Positions 1-7,108 are shown, counted from the first letter of the stretch. The stretch is 31,419 bases of DNA from Alistipes sp. CAG:268 (GCA_000434235.1 FR891964.1:1-31419); one strand, 5' to 3'. Numbers and translations are program-made. The notes: generated by a model not told the origin, from the letters alone.

Positions 1-100
1 CCGGTGATTCAGAGAATAAAACGCCGTGCGGATGTCTGTCAATCGTTGCCGGTTACCTATGGACGCCGAGGTAACGATACGGGTAACGGTCTGGTAACAG

Positions 101-406
101 ATGTCTCTCTACAATATGCGGTGGACTGCTTCCTCAAAAATGGAAAATCGGCTCATTCCAAACCGGTTACGTTGCTGTTGCCGCCAGCTGCAAAATGCCG
201 TTCGGGCATGTTTTTCACACATTGCACGTCACACCTTCGCAGTCATGGCATTGAACCGGGGTGTCACTATTCACATGATAAGTCGATTGTTGGGACATTC
301 TTCCATTATTACGACTGAGAAAGTTTATGCAGAATTCCTGCCTGACACAATCACAGAAGAAGTAAAAACCAAACTTTCATTTGGATATATGCCATCATCA
401 TTTTGA
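101..406 (+). pseudogene. Tyrosine recombinase (integrase), C-terminal remnant
   Basis: The last ~65 codons match the catalytic end of a phage/transposon-type tyrosine recombinase. They contain an HxxR-type motif (HIARHTF, Arg codon at 227), the LGHSS histidine (codon at 296) and the VYAEF tyrosine nucleophile (codon at 326). Upstream of about position 200 the reading no longer resembles an integrase. The same frame has stops at 5, 17 and 95, and family-typical sequence before the HxxR box is missing. The gene therefore appears 5'-degraded, although the window edge hides what lies before position 1. Its 3' end overlaps the end of the leftward HTH gene by 9 bp. The annotated start is only the first ATG in the open frame and is probably not a true start. 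The call of integrase family is solid; the call of pseudogene is inferred. Confidence 0.75.
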
Positions 407-697
407 GGCATAATTCCAAGCAAAGGCTTCCTGATGAGTCTTGGTTAGAAAGAGGTTCAGGTCATCGGCTGAGTAAAAGAATTTATCGCCTGCTTGGCTA
501 TAACCAAGCCATCCATTATCACGGTATTTTTTCAGTGTTTTAGAGTTTACATGCAACAACTCTAACATCTCATTGTTGGTATAGCAAGGTTTCTGCGAAG
601 CCTTGTTCTTGCAATCTTGTGCAGTGCCCAGTTCCTCCTGCACCACTTTTCTGATTAGCTTTTCAAATTCATCTTTGTTAAAATTAATTGAAAACAT
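398..697 (-). CDS. Excisionase-like helix-turn-helix protein
   Basis: This is a 99-residue protein. Residues ~40-90 form a winged HTH of the HTH_17/MerR-excisionase type: the segment CYTNNEMLELLHVNSKTLKK is followed by a wing and an aromatic FFYSADDL stretch. The N-terminal ~35 residues are a charged helix. Proteins of this size and shape are common on Bacteroidota mobile elements, where they act as recombination directionality factors or regulators of excision and transfer. Position beside an integrase remnant fits that role. It converges on the integrase end with a 9-bp overlap. No partner excision genes are visible, so it may be an orphan of a decayed element. The HTH fold is well supported; the specific role is inference. 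Confidence 0.7.
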   Translation of the reverse strand: MFSINFNKDEFEKLIRKVVQEELGTAQDCKNKASQKPCYTNNEMLELLHVNSKTLKKYRDNGWLGYSQAGDKFFYSADDLNLFLTKTHQEAFAWNYASK

Positions 698-1118
698 TTT
701 TCATTATAATATTTCTTCTTATTTCTATTCGCTCAAGCAACGCTTGCCCTCTTTTTCAGCAGGTCAGAGTACCCCATCGAGGTTTTTGTAATTGTACATT
801 TTTTAAAATTAAAAACCAAATTATTTATATATTCTTTAATAATTTGACACGGCTCCAATATAGATTGGATTACAAAACAGACTCCATTGCAGTCTAATAT
901 ACATACTGATATATAGCACATTAACACGCATAAGCACCCTTAACTAAAGCTGTCAGAGATAGGTGTACTAGATGAGGGTACCGTTGCTTGCATATCGCAT
1001 AGATATATTTTTATAAAAAATAAAATCAACTTTTCTTGCCTTTCGCTCTTGACTTTTTAAGCATTCATACTATTTATTTATATAAAGGATTTAATAATTA
1101 TAAAAAAAATAAATAAGT
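698..1118. other. AT-rich intergenic region of the mobile island
   Basis: About 420 bp lie between the divergent HTH gene and the small basic protein. Short open frames here have no recognisable content. I see no convincing terminator, RNA gene or clean repeat. It must hold the promoter for the rightward replication gene pair and could hold a replication origin, but nothing in the sequence shows this directly. Confidence 0.3.
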
Positions 1119-1313
1119 ATGAATAAAAACTACAAGCGTCAATACAGAGAGTTGGATGACGAGACGAAAAAGAAAATAAGTCAATCACTAAAAGGGAGAA
1201 GTAAAAGTTACAGCCATGTACAAAATATATCAAAAGGGCTAAAAAGTTATTGGCAAAATGTGCCGTCCAAAAATAAGAGTGTAGAATCTGATAAAGCGGA
1301 TGGCATCATGTAA
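1119..1313 (+). CDS. Small basic NUMOD3-like protein upstream of a replication initiator
   Basis: This is a 64-residue, very lysine- and arginine-rich protein. Its core KKKISQSLKGRSKSYSHVQN, followed by a second ISKGLKSYW unit, resembles the NUMOD3-type DNA-binding helix found in homing endonucleases and some mobile-element proteins. Its 3' end overlaps the start of the replication initiator by 14 bp, which suggests translational coupling. A role in binding the origin or helping the initiator is inference from that coupling and from the charge. No precise family match can be claimed without a profile search. Confidence 0.55.
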   Translation: MNKNYKRQYRELDDETKKKISQSLKGRSKSYSHVQNISKGLKSYWQNVPSKNKSVESDKADGIM

Positions 1314-2154
1314 GTTAGGTACAACCATTATTGATGAATTGAGGCTCTGCTATGTGGCGGAGCCTTCATTGCTTAACCAATTACGTTGTTGCAAAATTAC
1401 AGAGCGCATTGACTTCACGGATTTCTATATTATTCGTGTCAGCAGCCGTTATTTCCATTTTACATTTCACTTATGCCAAGATCAAGAAGGGCAAAAACAG
1501 TTTGCAACGCTGAATTTTGACCGCATAGGAGATGTCGCAAGTAATTATATATGGTACCGCCCTGAAAATTGGGTATTATATGATGCTGAGAGCCTAAAAT
1601 ATACATTGTCAATTCCTCAATCTTTTGGATTGGTATTCAACAATATCACAGCGTTGGATTTGGCAAAAGATTTCAAAAGAAATATCACCAATCTAATCAG
1701 GCGCTATTATAAAGATAAGAACATAACGACTATTGTCAATGGAAAAGCAATCCGCGACAGGAAGCAATCTATCCCTGAATTCCACATATCATTTGAAGTG
1801 AGTTTAGACCGATTGAAAAATCCAACTTTTTACGCAAAACAACGGAAATCACTACATGATAAAACAAAGGGAATTTGTGTATGCTGCTATAATAAAATAG
1901 CTGAAATCAAGAATGTGAGCAACAAGGATTATATCTTAGATTATTATAATCATCCCCAAAATCTGCACAGGCTTGAAGTCCATCAGAATTCCAATGAAAT
2001 ACGAGACTATTGTAATGCTCGCCACATCACACAATGCACGGATTTAATTTTCAATCAGGATTTTTTAACAGATATGTTTTATTATCATCTTGCGTCAGTA
2101 ATACGGTTTTCTCGAGGACGCCAAAAGCTTAATTGGCAAGATATATTAATGTAA
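1300..2154 (+). CDS. Replication initiation protein, phage gene II/X-like (Rep_trans type)
   Basis: This 284-residue protein has the layout of rolling-circle replication initiators from filamentous phages and small plasmids of Bacteroidota. The N-terminal beta-rich half runs to about residue 110. A LDLAKDF segment follows at ~120, then a VNGKAI/RDRK region, an ICVCCYNKIAEI motif at ~190 (the family's 'Y-x-K' strand), and an HRLEVHQN strand at ~226. The annotated start overlaps the upstream small gene, which favours coupling. It ends in a hairpin terminator. An intact initiator on the chromosome suggests an integrated inovirus-like element or cryptic plasmid. No capsid or mobilisation genes are seen. 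The catalytic tyrosine could not be assigned with certainty. Confidence 0.6.
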   Translation: MASCKLGTTIIDELRLCYVAEPSLLNQLRCCKITERIDFTDFYIIRVSSRYFHFTFHLCQDQEGQKQFATLNFDRIGDVASNYIWYRPENWVLYDAESLKYTLSIPQSFGLVFNNITALDLAKDFKRNITNLIRRYYKDKNITTIVNGKAIRDRKQSIPEFHISFEVSLDRLKNPTFYAKQRKSLHDKTKGICVCCYNKIAEIKNVSNKDYILDYYNHPQNLHRLEVHQNSNEIRDYCNARHITQCTDLIFNQDFLTDMFYYHLASVIRFSRGRQKLNWQDILM

Positions 2155-2187
2155 TGGCAGGACTATATAACAACCACCCCTGCCATT
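2153..2187 (+). terminator. Hairpin terminator after the replication initiator
   Basis: A 9-bp perfect inverted repeat, AATGGCAGG / CCTGCCATT, is separated by a 17-nt loop. It overlaps the stop codon of the upstream gene and is followed within 10 nt by a T-rich stretch. The long loop weakens the prediction somewhat. Confidence 0.5.
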
Positions 2188-2242
2188 GCATCTATTTTTG
2201 GTTTATTTTTCTATAAATCAGAAAAATAATTACAAGAATAGT

Positions 2243-2270
2243 CATGCAATTTTATTCATGTAATTTTATT
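2243..2270. repeat. Two abutting 14-bp direct repeats upstream of HTH-NADAR gene
   Basis: CATGCAATTTTATT is followed immediately by CATGTAATTTTATT, with 13 of 14 bases identical and no spacer. They lie 58 bp upstream of the HTH-NADAR start codon. They could be an operator pair or iterons. The TGTAAT core recurs in the palindrome at 2290-2308, which favours a shared DNA-binding protein. Confidence 0.45.
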
Positions 2271-2289
2271 GATGAAAAAAAATATATAT

Positions 2290-2308
2290 TGTAATAAAAA
2301 TTATTACA
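2290..2308. promoter_or_regulatory. Palindromic operator candidate for the HTH-NADAR gene
   Basis: A perfect inverted repeat, TGTAATAA-AAA-TTATTACA (8-3-8), ends 20 bp before the ATG of the HTH-NADAR gene. It overlaps a TACATTTA sequence resembling the Bacteroidota -7 element. A dimeric XRE-type repressor would suit this layout. Autoregulation by the encoded HTH protein is inference. Confidence 0.5.
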
Positions 2309-2328
2309 TTTATGAAAAATAAAATTAT

Positions 2329-3324
2329 ATGAATGAATTAAAAGTTCAACAAATTATAAATCAAAGAAATATATCTGTTAGACAATTTGCTGAAATGCTT
2401 GGCATTACCCGTGAACATTGTTATCATGTTTTACGGGGTGAGAATGTCAGTAAAAAGCAATTGGAGAATATGTCTCGCGTACTCAATCTTCCAATTAGAG
2501 ACTTATATAGAACTCCTGAGGAGATTGCATCAGAATATGATCCCTATACAATAGAATTTGGACGAACGGAGCATTATAAAGCATCAGACATAGTAACATT
2601 CTCAAAATTATCAGGTAAATATGGGGCTCTTTCAAACATGAGCACAGCCTTTCCCATCAATTTATTCGGGCACCATTGTTATACATCTGAACATCTTTTT
2701 ATTGCCTTAAGATTTTCAGGACACCCAGACATCCAACAAAAAGTATTGGAGTATAAAAACAGCATGTGGTGCAAAAAGACATTCATTAACTCTAAGGAAT
2801 ATGAATCATACCAACATCCTCATTGGAGAGACAACTATTTTGATATAGAGGTAATGAAATATATTATCAATCTAAAATATCAACAAAACGAAGGATTCAG
2901 AGTTCTACTCAATGAGACAAAGGGAAAAATCATTGTTGAAGATACAACCATGCAAAACTCTTCCAACTCCGCCCTGAGATGGGGGTGTCAGGACCTTCAA
3001 AAACGAGATTTAATCAAACTAACCAGAAAAGATATAAAGGCCTTTATTTCAGAGACTCTGAATAAAGAAAAGAAGAAACAGGCCACATTAAAAAAGCCTC
3101 GGGCTGAAACTGCCCAGAAGCGACAGGAACAGAAACAGAAAAAATGGGAAGCAATAGTGGAGAAGGTGCAAAATGTATACGAACAAACACTATTGGAACA
3201 TTGCCATTATACGTTGTCAGGGGAGAATGCTTTTGGGAAAATCCTGACCGTTATCCGAGACCAAGGATACATTGATTATCATTTGGATTACCCGCTGTGT
3301 TTTTTTGAACATGAAATAAAATAA
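2329..3324 (+). CDS. XRE-family HTH fused to a NADAR domain
   Basis: This 331-residue protein has three parts. Residues ~4-60 are a Cro/cI-type HTH (QFAEMLGITREHCYHVLRGE). Residues ~91-222 are a NADAR domain (DUF1768/YbiA-like), with the signatures YGALSN (98-103), YTSEHLFIALRF (118-129) containing the conserved Glu121, a lysine near CKK (149-150), and RWG (217-219). Residues ~240-285 are a highly charged helix, followed by a short tail. NADAR proteins are N-glycosidases; some remove ADP-ribose from guanine and act as antitoxins to DarT-type DNA ADP-ribosyltransferases. No DarT-like toxin is seen beside it. The HTH fusion and the adjacent palindrome suggest self-regulation. The gene converges on the resolvase operon. 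The domain call is strong; the physiological role is open. Confidence 0.75.
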   Translation: MNELKVQQIINQRNISVRQFAEMLGITREHCYHVLRGENVSKKQLENMSRVLNLPIRDLYRTPEEIASEYDPYTIEFGRTEHYKASDIVTFSKLSGKYGALSNMSTAFPINLFGHHCYTSEHLFIALRFSGHPDIQQKVLEYKNSMWCKKTFINSKEYESYQHPHWRDNYFDIEVMKYIINLKYQQNEGFRVLLNETKGKIIVEDTTMQNSSNSALRWGCQDLQKRDLIKLTRKDIKAFISETLNKEKKKQATLKKPRAETAQKRQEQKQKKWEAIVEKVQNVYEQTLLEHCHYTLSGENAFGKILTVIRDQGYIDYHLDYPLCFFEHEIK

Positions 3325-3353
3325 CTGTATTAAATTCAAGTATGTGCTAAAAT

Positions 3354-3388
3354 AATATCTGCCACCGTTTCTGATGGCAGATATTTTT
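3354..3388. terminator. Bidirectional hairpin terminator between convergent genes
   Basis: AATATCTGCCA and TGGCAGATATT form an 11-bp stem with a 10-nt loop, followed by a T-run rightward and preceded by AT-rich sequence leftward. It sits between the converging HTH-NADAR and resolvase genes. The same two arms recur at 7046-7078. Confidence 0.7.
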
Positions 3389-3404
3389 GTTCTATATTAT
3401 CTTT

Positions 3405-4049
3405 TTATTTTAAAATAGCTTTATCTGCAAATTTATAGAGTTTGCGAATAGTCATGATTGAAGTTCCTGTAATGGCGTTAATCTGCCTCAACGAAAGCCC
3501 CTTTCTTAACAAGGAAATTTCTTTTGAATACTGTGCCTTCATTTGCTCATCTGTTTTCTTATAGGTTGATGGGCGTCCCATCTTAATGCCCTCTTTACGA
3601 CATTTGGCAATATACTGCTCTCTACCACTAGCCATACGTTCCCGAATAGTCAGGCGTTCCATTTGAGCAATTTCAAGCAGGATGGTACAAATCAAAGAAG
3701 CAATGGGGTTGATTTTCCCTTTGATAAGCGTTTCAAGGTTGTAGTTTTTTACATAGAGGCATATTCCAATTTCATTGAAGAGTTGGATGACCTTCAAGGC
3801 TTCAAGTGTATTTCTGCCCAATCTTGAAATTTCCAAGACACATACTCGATCAATAGAGTGCGTTTTGACATACTCCACCATCTCCATGATTTCGGGACGC
3901 TCCTCATTTTTCTTGGCGCCACTGACCTTGTTGGCAAAGACCCTTTCAATATTCCATCTCTGCTGCTGGCAATATACCGTCAACTCATTCACCTGTCTAT
4001 TGTAGTCTTGGCTATTTGTAGAAACACGACAAAATAGTACAACCCTCAT
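3405..4049 (-). CDS. Serine recombinase (resolvase/invertase family)
   Basis: This 214-residue protein has the full architecture of small serine recombinases. The N-terminal catalytic domain carries the nucleophile Ser10 in FCRVSTNSQDYNRQ with Arg8, then an LGRNTLEALKV segment, an ERLTIRERMASGREQY long E-helix, a GMGRPSTY-type linker (KMGRPSTYKK) and a C-terminal HTH (LSLRQINAITGTSIMTIRKL). Such enzymes resolve cointegrates or invert DNA segments. It is the last gene of a leftward run of four. Its ATG lies 1 nt after the stop of the preceding gene, so translation is likely coupled. No crossover sites were identified. Both domains look intact and it is probably active. Confidence 0.9.
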   Translation of the reverse strand: MRVVLFCRVSTNSQDYNRQVNELTVYCQQQRWNIERVFANKVSGAKKNEERPEIMEMVEYVKTHSIDRVCVLEISRLGRNTLEALKVIQLFNEIGICLYVKNYNLETLIKGKINPIASLICTILLEIAQMERLTIRERMASGREQYIAKCRKEGIKMGRPSTYKKTDEQMKAQYSKEISLLRKGLSLRQINAITGTSIMTIRKLYKFADKAILK

Positions 4050-4050
4050 G

Positions 4051-4368
4051 TTATTGAATGTTATAAAGTTTCTTTACCTGCTTTACATAATCTGAGGTCC
4101 GTTCTACGGCATGGTCAATTACATTAACCAATTGGTCAAAGTATACATCCTCAATAACACTGATGATGGTCATGTCATTCCCGCAGAGCTCTATATCAAA
4201 CAGGTCTTTTCCCTCATTATATTTGACAAACACCCAGCCTTTGTATTTAAAACCATCTACTTTAAAAGCCAATCCCTTGTCATCAGGAAGTGCCGTGGGG
4301 CGATGAAAGCCCCACGAAAACACTACCATCAATTGTGTACGGAGTATTGAAAGAATGTAGTCAGCCAT
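4051..4368 (-). CDS. Conserved-type hypothetical protein of mobile islands
   Basis: This 105-residue protein has no family I can name. It has a hydrophobic N-terminal stretch, a central beta-rich segment (GFKYKGWVFVKYNEG, then LFDIELCG) and a C-terminal helical segment ending in DYVKQVKKLY. It lies 12 nt downstream of the preceding gene and 1 nt upstream of the resolvase, so it belongs to that operon. No signal peptide or clear membrane segment is present. A DNA- or recombination-related role is only suggested by position. Confidence 0.6.
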   Translation of the reverse strand: MADYILSILRTQLMVVFSWGFHRPTALPDDKGLAFKVDGFKYKGWVFVKYNEGKDLFDIELCGNDMTIISVIEDVYFDQLVNVIDHAVERTSDYVKQVKKLYNIQ

Positions 4369-4380
4369 AATTGCCTATTT

Positions 4381-4734
4381 TTAGAAGACCTTGACAATAG
4401 ACTCCCATCTCAAAGAGCGCCAAGCCCCTTTCTCAATATCAAAGTAGGCGGTTGTGCTGTACAACTCACGGCTGCAACCATTGCCATTGGTGTACTTGCG
4501 AGCCACAGCCGCATTGGTTGTACCAAATGCCTCTCTCACTGTCCCGTCTTTCTTGATAAAGATGAAGTGAGCAACTCCGCTGCGCAGCTTCTCTTTCAAA
4601 GACTCAATCATCATAGCCTTCGCACCTGCTACCAAAAGATTCTGCGTGCGTGCTGCAATAACCTCCATCCGAGTAGCCGTCATTTCAGTAATAATCAAAG
4701 TGTTCATATTGTTGTAAGATTTTTTATTACACAT
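4381..4734 (-). CDS. WYL_2/DUF2693-like SH3 beta-barrel protein
   Basis: This 117-residue protein has a C-terminal half (HFIFIKKDGTVREAFGTTN, a GNGCSRELYSTTAYFDIEKG linker, then AWRSLRWESI) that resembles the Sm-like SH3 beta-barrel of the DUF2693/WYL_2 family. That family is frequent on Bacteroidota conjugative and mobilisable elements. The first ATG forms TGAATG with the preceding stop, so tight coupling is likely. A second in-frame ATG nine codons in (MNTLIITEM) is an alternative start. Molecular function is unknown; the domain assignment comes from memory of the motif and is moderately sure. Confidence 0.6.
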   Translation of the reverse strand: MCNKKSYNNMNTLIITEMTATRMEVIAARTQNLLVAGAKAMMIESLKEKLRSGVAHFIFIKKDGTVREAFGTTNAAVARKYTNGNGCSRELYSTTAYFDIEKGAWRSLRWESIVKVF

Positions 4735-4932
4735 TCAATAATTTCTGCGATATTTGGCAGGGTCCCAATTCCACCCCATCAATTTATACAGGCTTTCCAC
4801 TGCATGAAAATGAGAGCAACATCCCATGACTTTTTTACCTTCAGCATCCCAAATTCCCCAACCGCTGCCCGAGCGACTGATGTGATATTTTCTTGCCTGT
4901 GCCATACTCTTTGTCTCTTTTCTACAATACAA
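4735..4932 (-). CDS. Small hypothetical protein, first gene of the resolvase operon
   Basis: This protein of up to 65 residues contains SGSGWGIWDAEGKKVMGCCS and then HAVESLYKLMGW. The GWGIWD/VMGC pattern resembles small modified-SH3-like proteins, but no family is recognised. A second ATG at 4905 (MAQARKYHISRSG) is preceded by a purine-rich AAAGAG and is the more likely start, giving 56 residues. It is encoded opposite the promoter region of the rightward gene at 5041 and immediately abuts the DUF2693-like gene. Its role is unknown. Confidence 0.5.
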   Translation of the reverse strand: MYCRKETKSMAQARKYHISRSGSGWGIWDAEGKKVMGCCSHFHAVESLYKLMGWNWDPAKYRRNY

Positions 4933-4987
4933 AAATATGGATTATATTTAATATATCCAAATTTTAACATGAGAAAATATGGATTAT
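4932..4987. repeat. Two 14-bp direct repeats in a divergent promoter region
   Basis: AAAATATGGATTAT occurs at 4932-4945 and again at 4974-4987, 42 bp start to start or four helical turns. They lie between the leftward resolvase operon and the rightward gene at 5041. Spacing by whole turns suits a regulator that bridges two sites; no specific regulator can be named. Confidence 0.45.
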
Positions 4988-5025
4988 TTTGATTATTTTC
5001 CACTTTTTTCTAACTTTGTTAGAAA
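4988..5025 (+). promoter_or_regulatory. Bacteroidota-type promoter inside an inverted repeat
   Basis: TTTG at 4988-4991 and TAACTTTG at 5011-5018 match the -33/-7 consensus of the primary Bacteroidota sigma factor with a 19-bp spacer. The -7 box lies inside a perfect 8-3-8 inverted repeat (TTTCTAAC-TTT-GTTAGAAA, 5007-5025). This places a likely operator directly over the promoter of the gene starting at 5041. Confidence 0.6.
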
Positions 5026-5040
5026 TATCATTTATTGAAA

Positions 5041-5258
5041 TGAATAAACAGGAACGAACGGTCATTCACCTTGAACTGAACGGGCAGCACCACTACTTTG
5101 GGAGCATCAAGGCTTTATGCGATAATTTTGGCAAGGAAGAGATAGGAATTACTTATAAAAGCCTTGCCAACTACGGCATTACGCCAGAAAAACCCTTCAC
5201 AAACAAATATTGCATCATCCGAAAAGGCACGCTCATTACCGCACCCAAAGCAGAATAA
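5041..5258 (+). CDS. Small hypothetical protein beside methyltransferase remnant
   Basis: This 72-residue protein starts at MNKQERT, 22 bp after the TAnnTTTG promoter; an upstream in-frame ATG at 4989 lies before that promoter and is unlikely. The sequence contains LELNGQHHYFGSIKALCDNF and ends TNKYCIIRKGTLITAPK. It looks like a compact alpha/beta protein that may bind DNA, but I recognise no family. It is 5 bp upstream of the methyltransferase remnant start, so it was probably co-transcribed with that restriction-modification gene and may have served as its regulator. That role is inference from spacing. Confidence 0.55.
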
Positions 5259-5263
5259 AGAAG

Positions 5264-5958
5264 ATGGCAGACGTTGATATAAAAGAAAATGAGATTTTAA
5301 AGTTAGATAGGCGGATTCTATCTCTCTTGCTTAAAGATAACAGTTCTAAAAAGAATATCATTTGGGCGACAGATAACTATGTATCTATGGGCGTAGGGTT
5401 TGAACCTACGGCTGAAATGACCATTGATGCCATTACAGGAGACAATGGATTGATGATTCGTCCTCGCATAGCCAAATCCAAAGAGGAACAAATATGTAGA
5501 GTTCGAGATAAGGCAGAGGTTTTTACGCCTGCGTGGATGTGTAATTGCCAAAATAATCTGATTGACAATGCTTGGTTTGGGGAGGAAGGAATTTTCAATA
5601 GTGAGCTTGTGTATCTAGCGCCAATGCTGGAGGACAAAAACGAAGCAATCAAATTAGTATTGTTGATAATCACAGTGCGTTTGGACGTTCACGCGTAGCG
5701 TTGAAGGCTTTTGAAACTGAAAGAGAAGCGCAAAACTTCTTTAAATATGCTACGAGTGAAATTATTCGTTTTGCCTTCCTACTAACTGACGAGTCTCTGA
5801 CTTCTTTAGCTAAGAAAGTTCCTGACCTTATTGATTATAGCGACACTAATGGACTTGTTAACTATAATGAAGATGTGAACTTACAGCTCTACAAACTCTT
5901 TGGTATTGATGAGAAGAATCAGCAATACATTAAGGAAGTGCTTGCAGCAAAGGCATAA
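5264..5958 (+). pseudogene. DNA methyltransferase of a restriction-modification system, internally deleted
   Basis: The start at 5264 (MADVDIKENE) opens ~112 codons typical of the N-terminus of a Bacteroidota/Firmicutes restriction-modification methyltransferase. They include KNIIWATDNY, GDNGLMIRPR and RDKAEVFTPAWMCNCQNN, the segment that precedes the SAM-binding domain. After GIFNSE (about 5610) the reading stops resembling the family and ends at 5698. From about 5641 a different frame encodes the family's C-terminus: IVDNHSAFGRSRVALKAF, then FLLTDESLTSLAKKVPD and ending EVLAAKA at 5958. The SAM-binding and catalytic core is absent, so the join is a deletion plus frameshift. No restriction endonuclease gene remains nearby. 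The gene is non-functional as a methylase. Confidence 0.75.
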
Positions 5959-6041
5959 TTAATCAATAGAAAAACCAAATAACACTCTGCTCCGAATAGA
6001 ATTGAAGCAACCTCTTGAGCTGATATAAACCTGAAACCTCA

Positions 6042-7013
6042 ATGAATGTTACATATATTATAGGGAATGGCTTTGACCTGAATCTTGGCTTAAAAACAAG
6101 ATATCAGAATTTTTATGATTACTACATGACAAAAACGAGCCCTAACTCTCAGGTGGAATTATTGAAAGATACTATAAAGCAAGATGGATATGAACTATGG
6201 TCTGACTTGGAGATCGGATTGGGGAGAATATCAGCCAAGTATGAAACCTCTGATGATTTTATGGTTGCTCTTGCTGATATTTCAGATCATTTGCGTAAAT
6301 ATATAACTGAGATAAACAATAGTGTTCGGATTGGATTGTATGATACAAAACGTTTCCGCAAAGATTTATGTTATCCAAGTAAGTATTTGGTTGAGGCAGA
6401 TAGGACTATCTTAAAGACTTTCTGTCTGAGATTTGCGAGTTCATGGGATGTAAATATTATTTCGTTCAATTACACGGATACAATCATGAGGATCCTTGCC
6501 AATGCTGATAGTAAGGTTCAGGCACAAATAGGCGTTAATGAATTCAATATGCCTGTGTTTGTGGGCTCTATCCAATATGTACATGGAATGTATGATGATA
6601 CCATACTCTTGGGCGTAAATGATAGCGAGCAGATAAGGAAAACTGAATTCCGAAATCATGTTGATTTGGTGGAAATGTTTGTTAAACCCAAAGCAAATGA
6701 TGCGATTGGAGAACTTACAGACAACAAATGTCATGCACTCCTAAAAGACTCTCAATTGATATGTATATTTGGGCATTCAATGGGAGAAACTGATAAGATA
6801 TGGTGGGAGCGAATTAAAGAGATCCTTACGACCCGAGATTGTCGTCTCATTATTTTTATATACAATGATAAGATTAACATAAAAAATCAAAGGTTCCGCC
6901 GTCAAGCTATCAAAAGAGACCTAATGGAAAAGTTGGATTGGAAGGGTGATATGGTTGGCAAGGTGTACATCGGACTGAATACCGATATTTTTAACCTGAA
7001 AAAAAGCTTGTAG
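6042..7013 (+). CDS. abiH: AbiH-type abortive infection protein
   Basis: This 323-residue protein opens with IIGNGFDLNLGLKTRYQNFYD (in MNVTYIIGNGFDL..., residues ~5-25), the hallmark of the AbiH phage-resistance family. Other family features are the WSDLEIGLG segment (~55), SFNYTD (~143), VHGMYDD (~184) and a C-terminal IFGHSMGETDKIWW (~243). Length and motifs suggest an intact gene. AbiH confers abortive infection in lactococci; its biochemical target is not established. It is preceded by the methyltransferase remnant and converges on the KAP NTPase gene across a shared hairpin. No clear TAnnTTTG promoter was found in the 83-bp upstream gap, so it may be read from the upstream promoter. Confidence 0.88.
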   Translation: MNVTYIIGNGFDLNLGLKTRYQNFYDYYMTKTSPNSQVELLKDTIKQDGYELWSDLEIGLGRISAKYETSDDFMVALADISDHLRKYITEINNSVRIGLYDTKRFRKDLCYPSKYLVEADRTILKTFCLRFASSWDVNIISFNYTDTIMRILANADSKVQAQIGVNEFNMPVFVGSIQYVHGMYDDTILLGVNDSEQIRKTEFRNHVDLVEMFVKPKANDAIGELTDNKCHALLKDSQLICIFGHSMGETDKIWWERIKEILTTRDCRLIIFIYNDKINIKNQRFRRQAIKRDLMEKLDWKGDMVGKVYIGLNTDIFNLKKSL

Positions 7014-7045
7014 CGTCTTAAAATAAAAAGATAATCTATCACAAA

Positions 7046-7078
7046 AATATCTGCCATCCATAGCGGGTGGCAGATATT
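7046..7078. terminator. Bidirectional hairpin terminator, same arms as at 3354
   Basis: A 14-bp stem (AATATCTGCCA plus TCC, pairing with GGG plus TGGCAGATATT, one T-G wobble) encloses a 5-nt loop between the converging AbiH and KAP genes. AT-rich sequence lies on both sides. The outer 11 bp of each arm are identical to the hairpin at 3354-3385. Confidence 0.75.
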
Positions 7079-7108
7079 ATTTTAGCACAGTTAAGATTTT
7101 AGCACAAT

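Noticed and set aside
4..318. Open frame of 104 codons overlapping the integrase remnant
   Set aside because: It is a +1 shifted reading of the same DNA; the recombinase motifs lie in the other frame.
1336..1366. Interrupted palindrome AGGCTC/GAGCCT near the start of the replication initiator as a nick site
   Set aside because: The stem is short and interrupted and lies in coding sequence; nothing else marks it as an origin.
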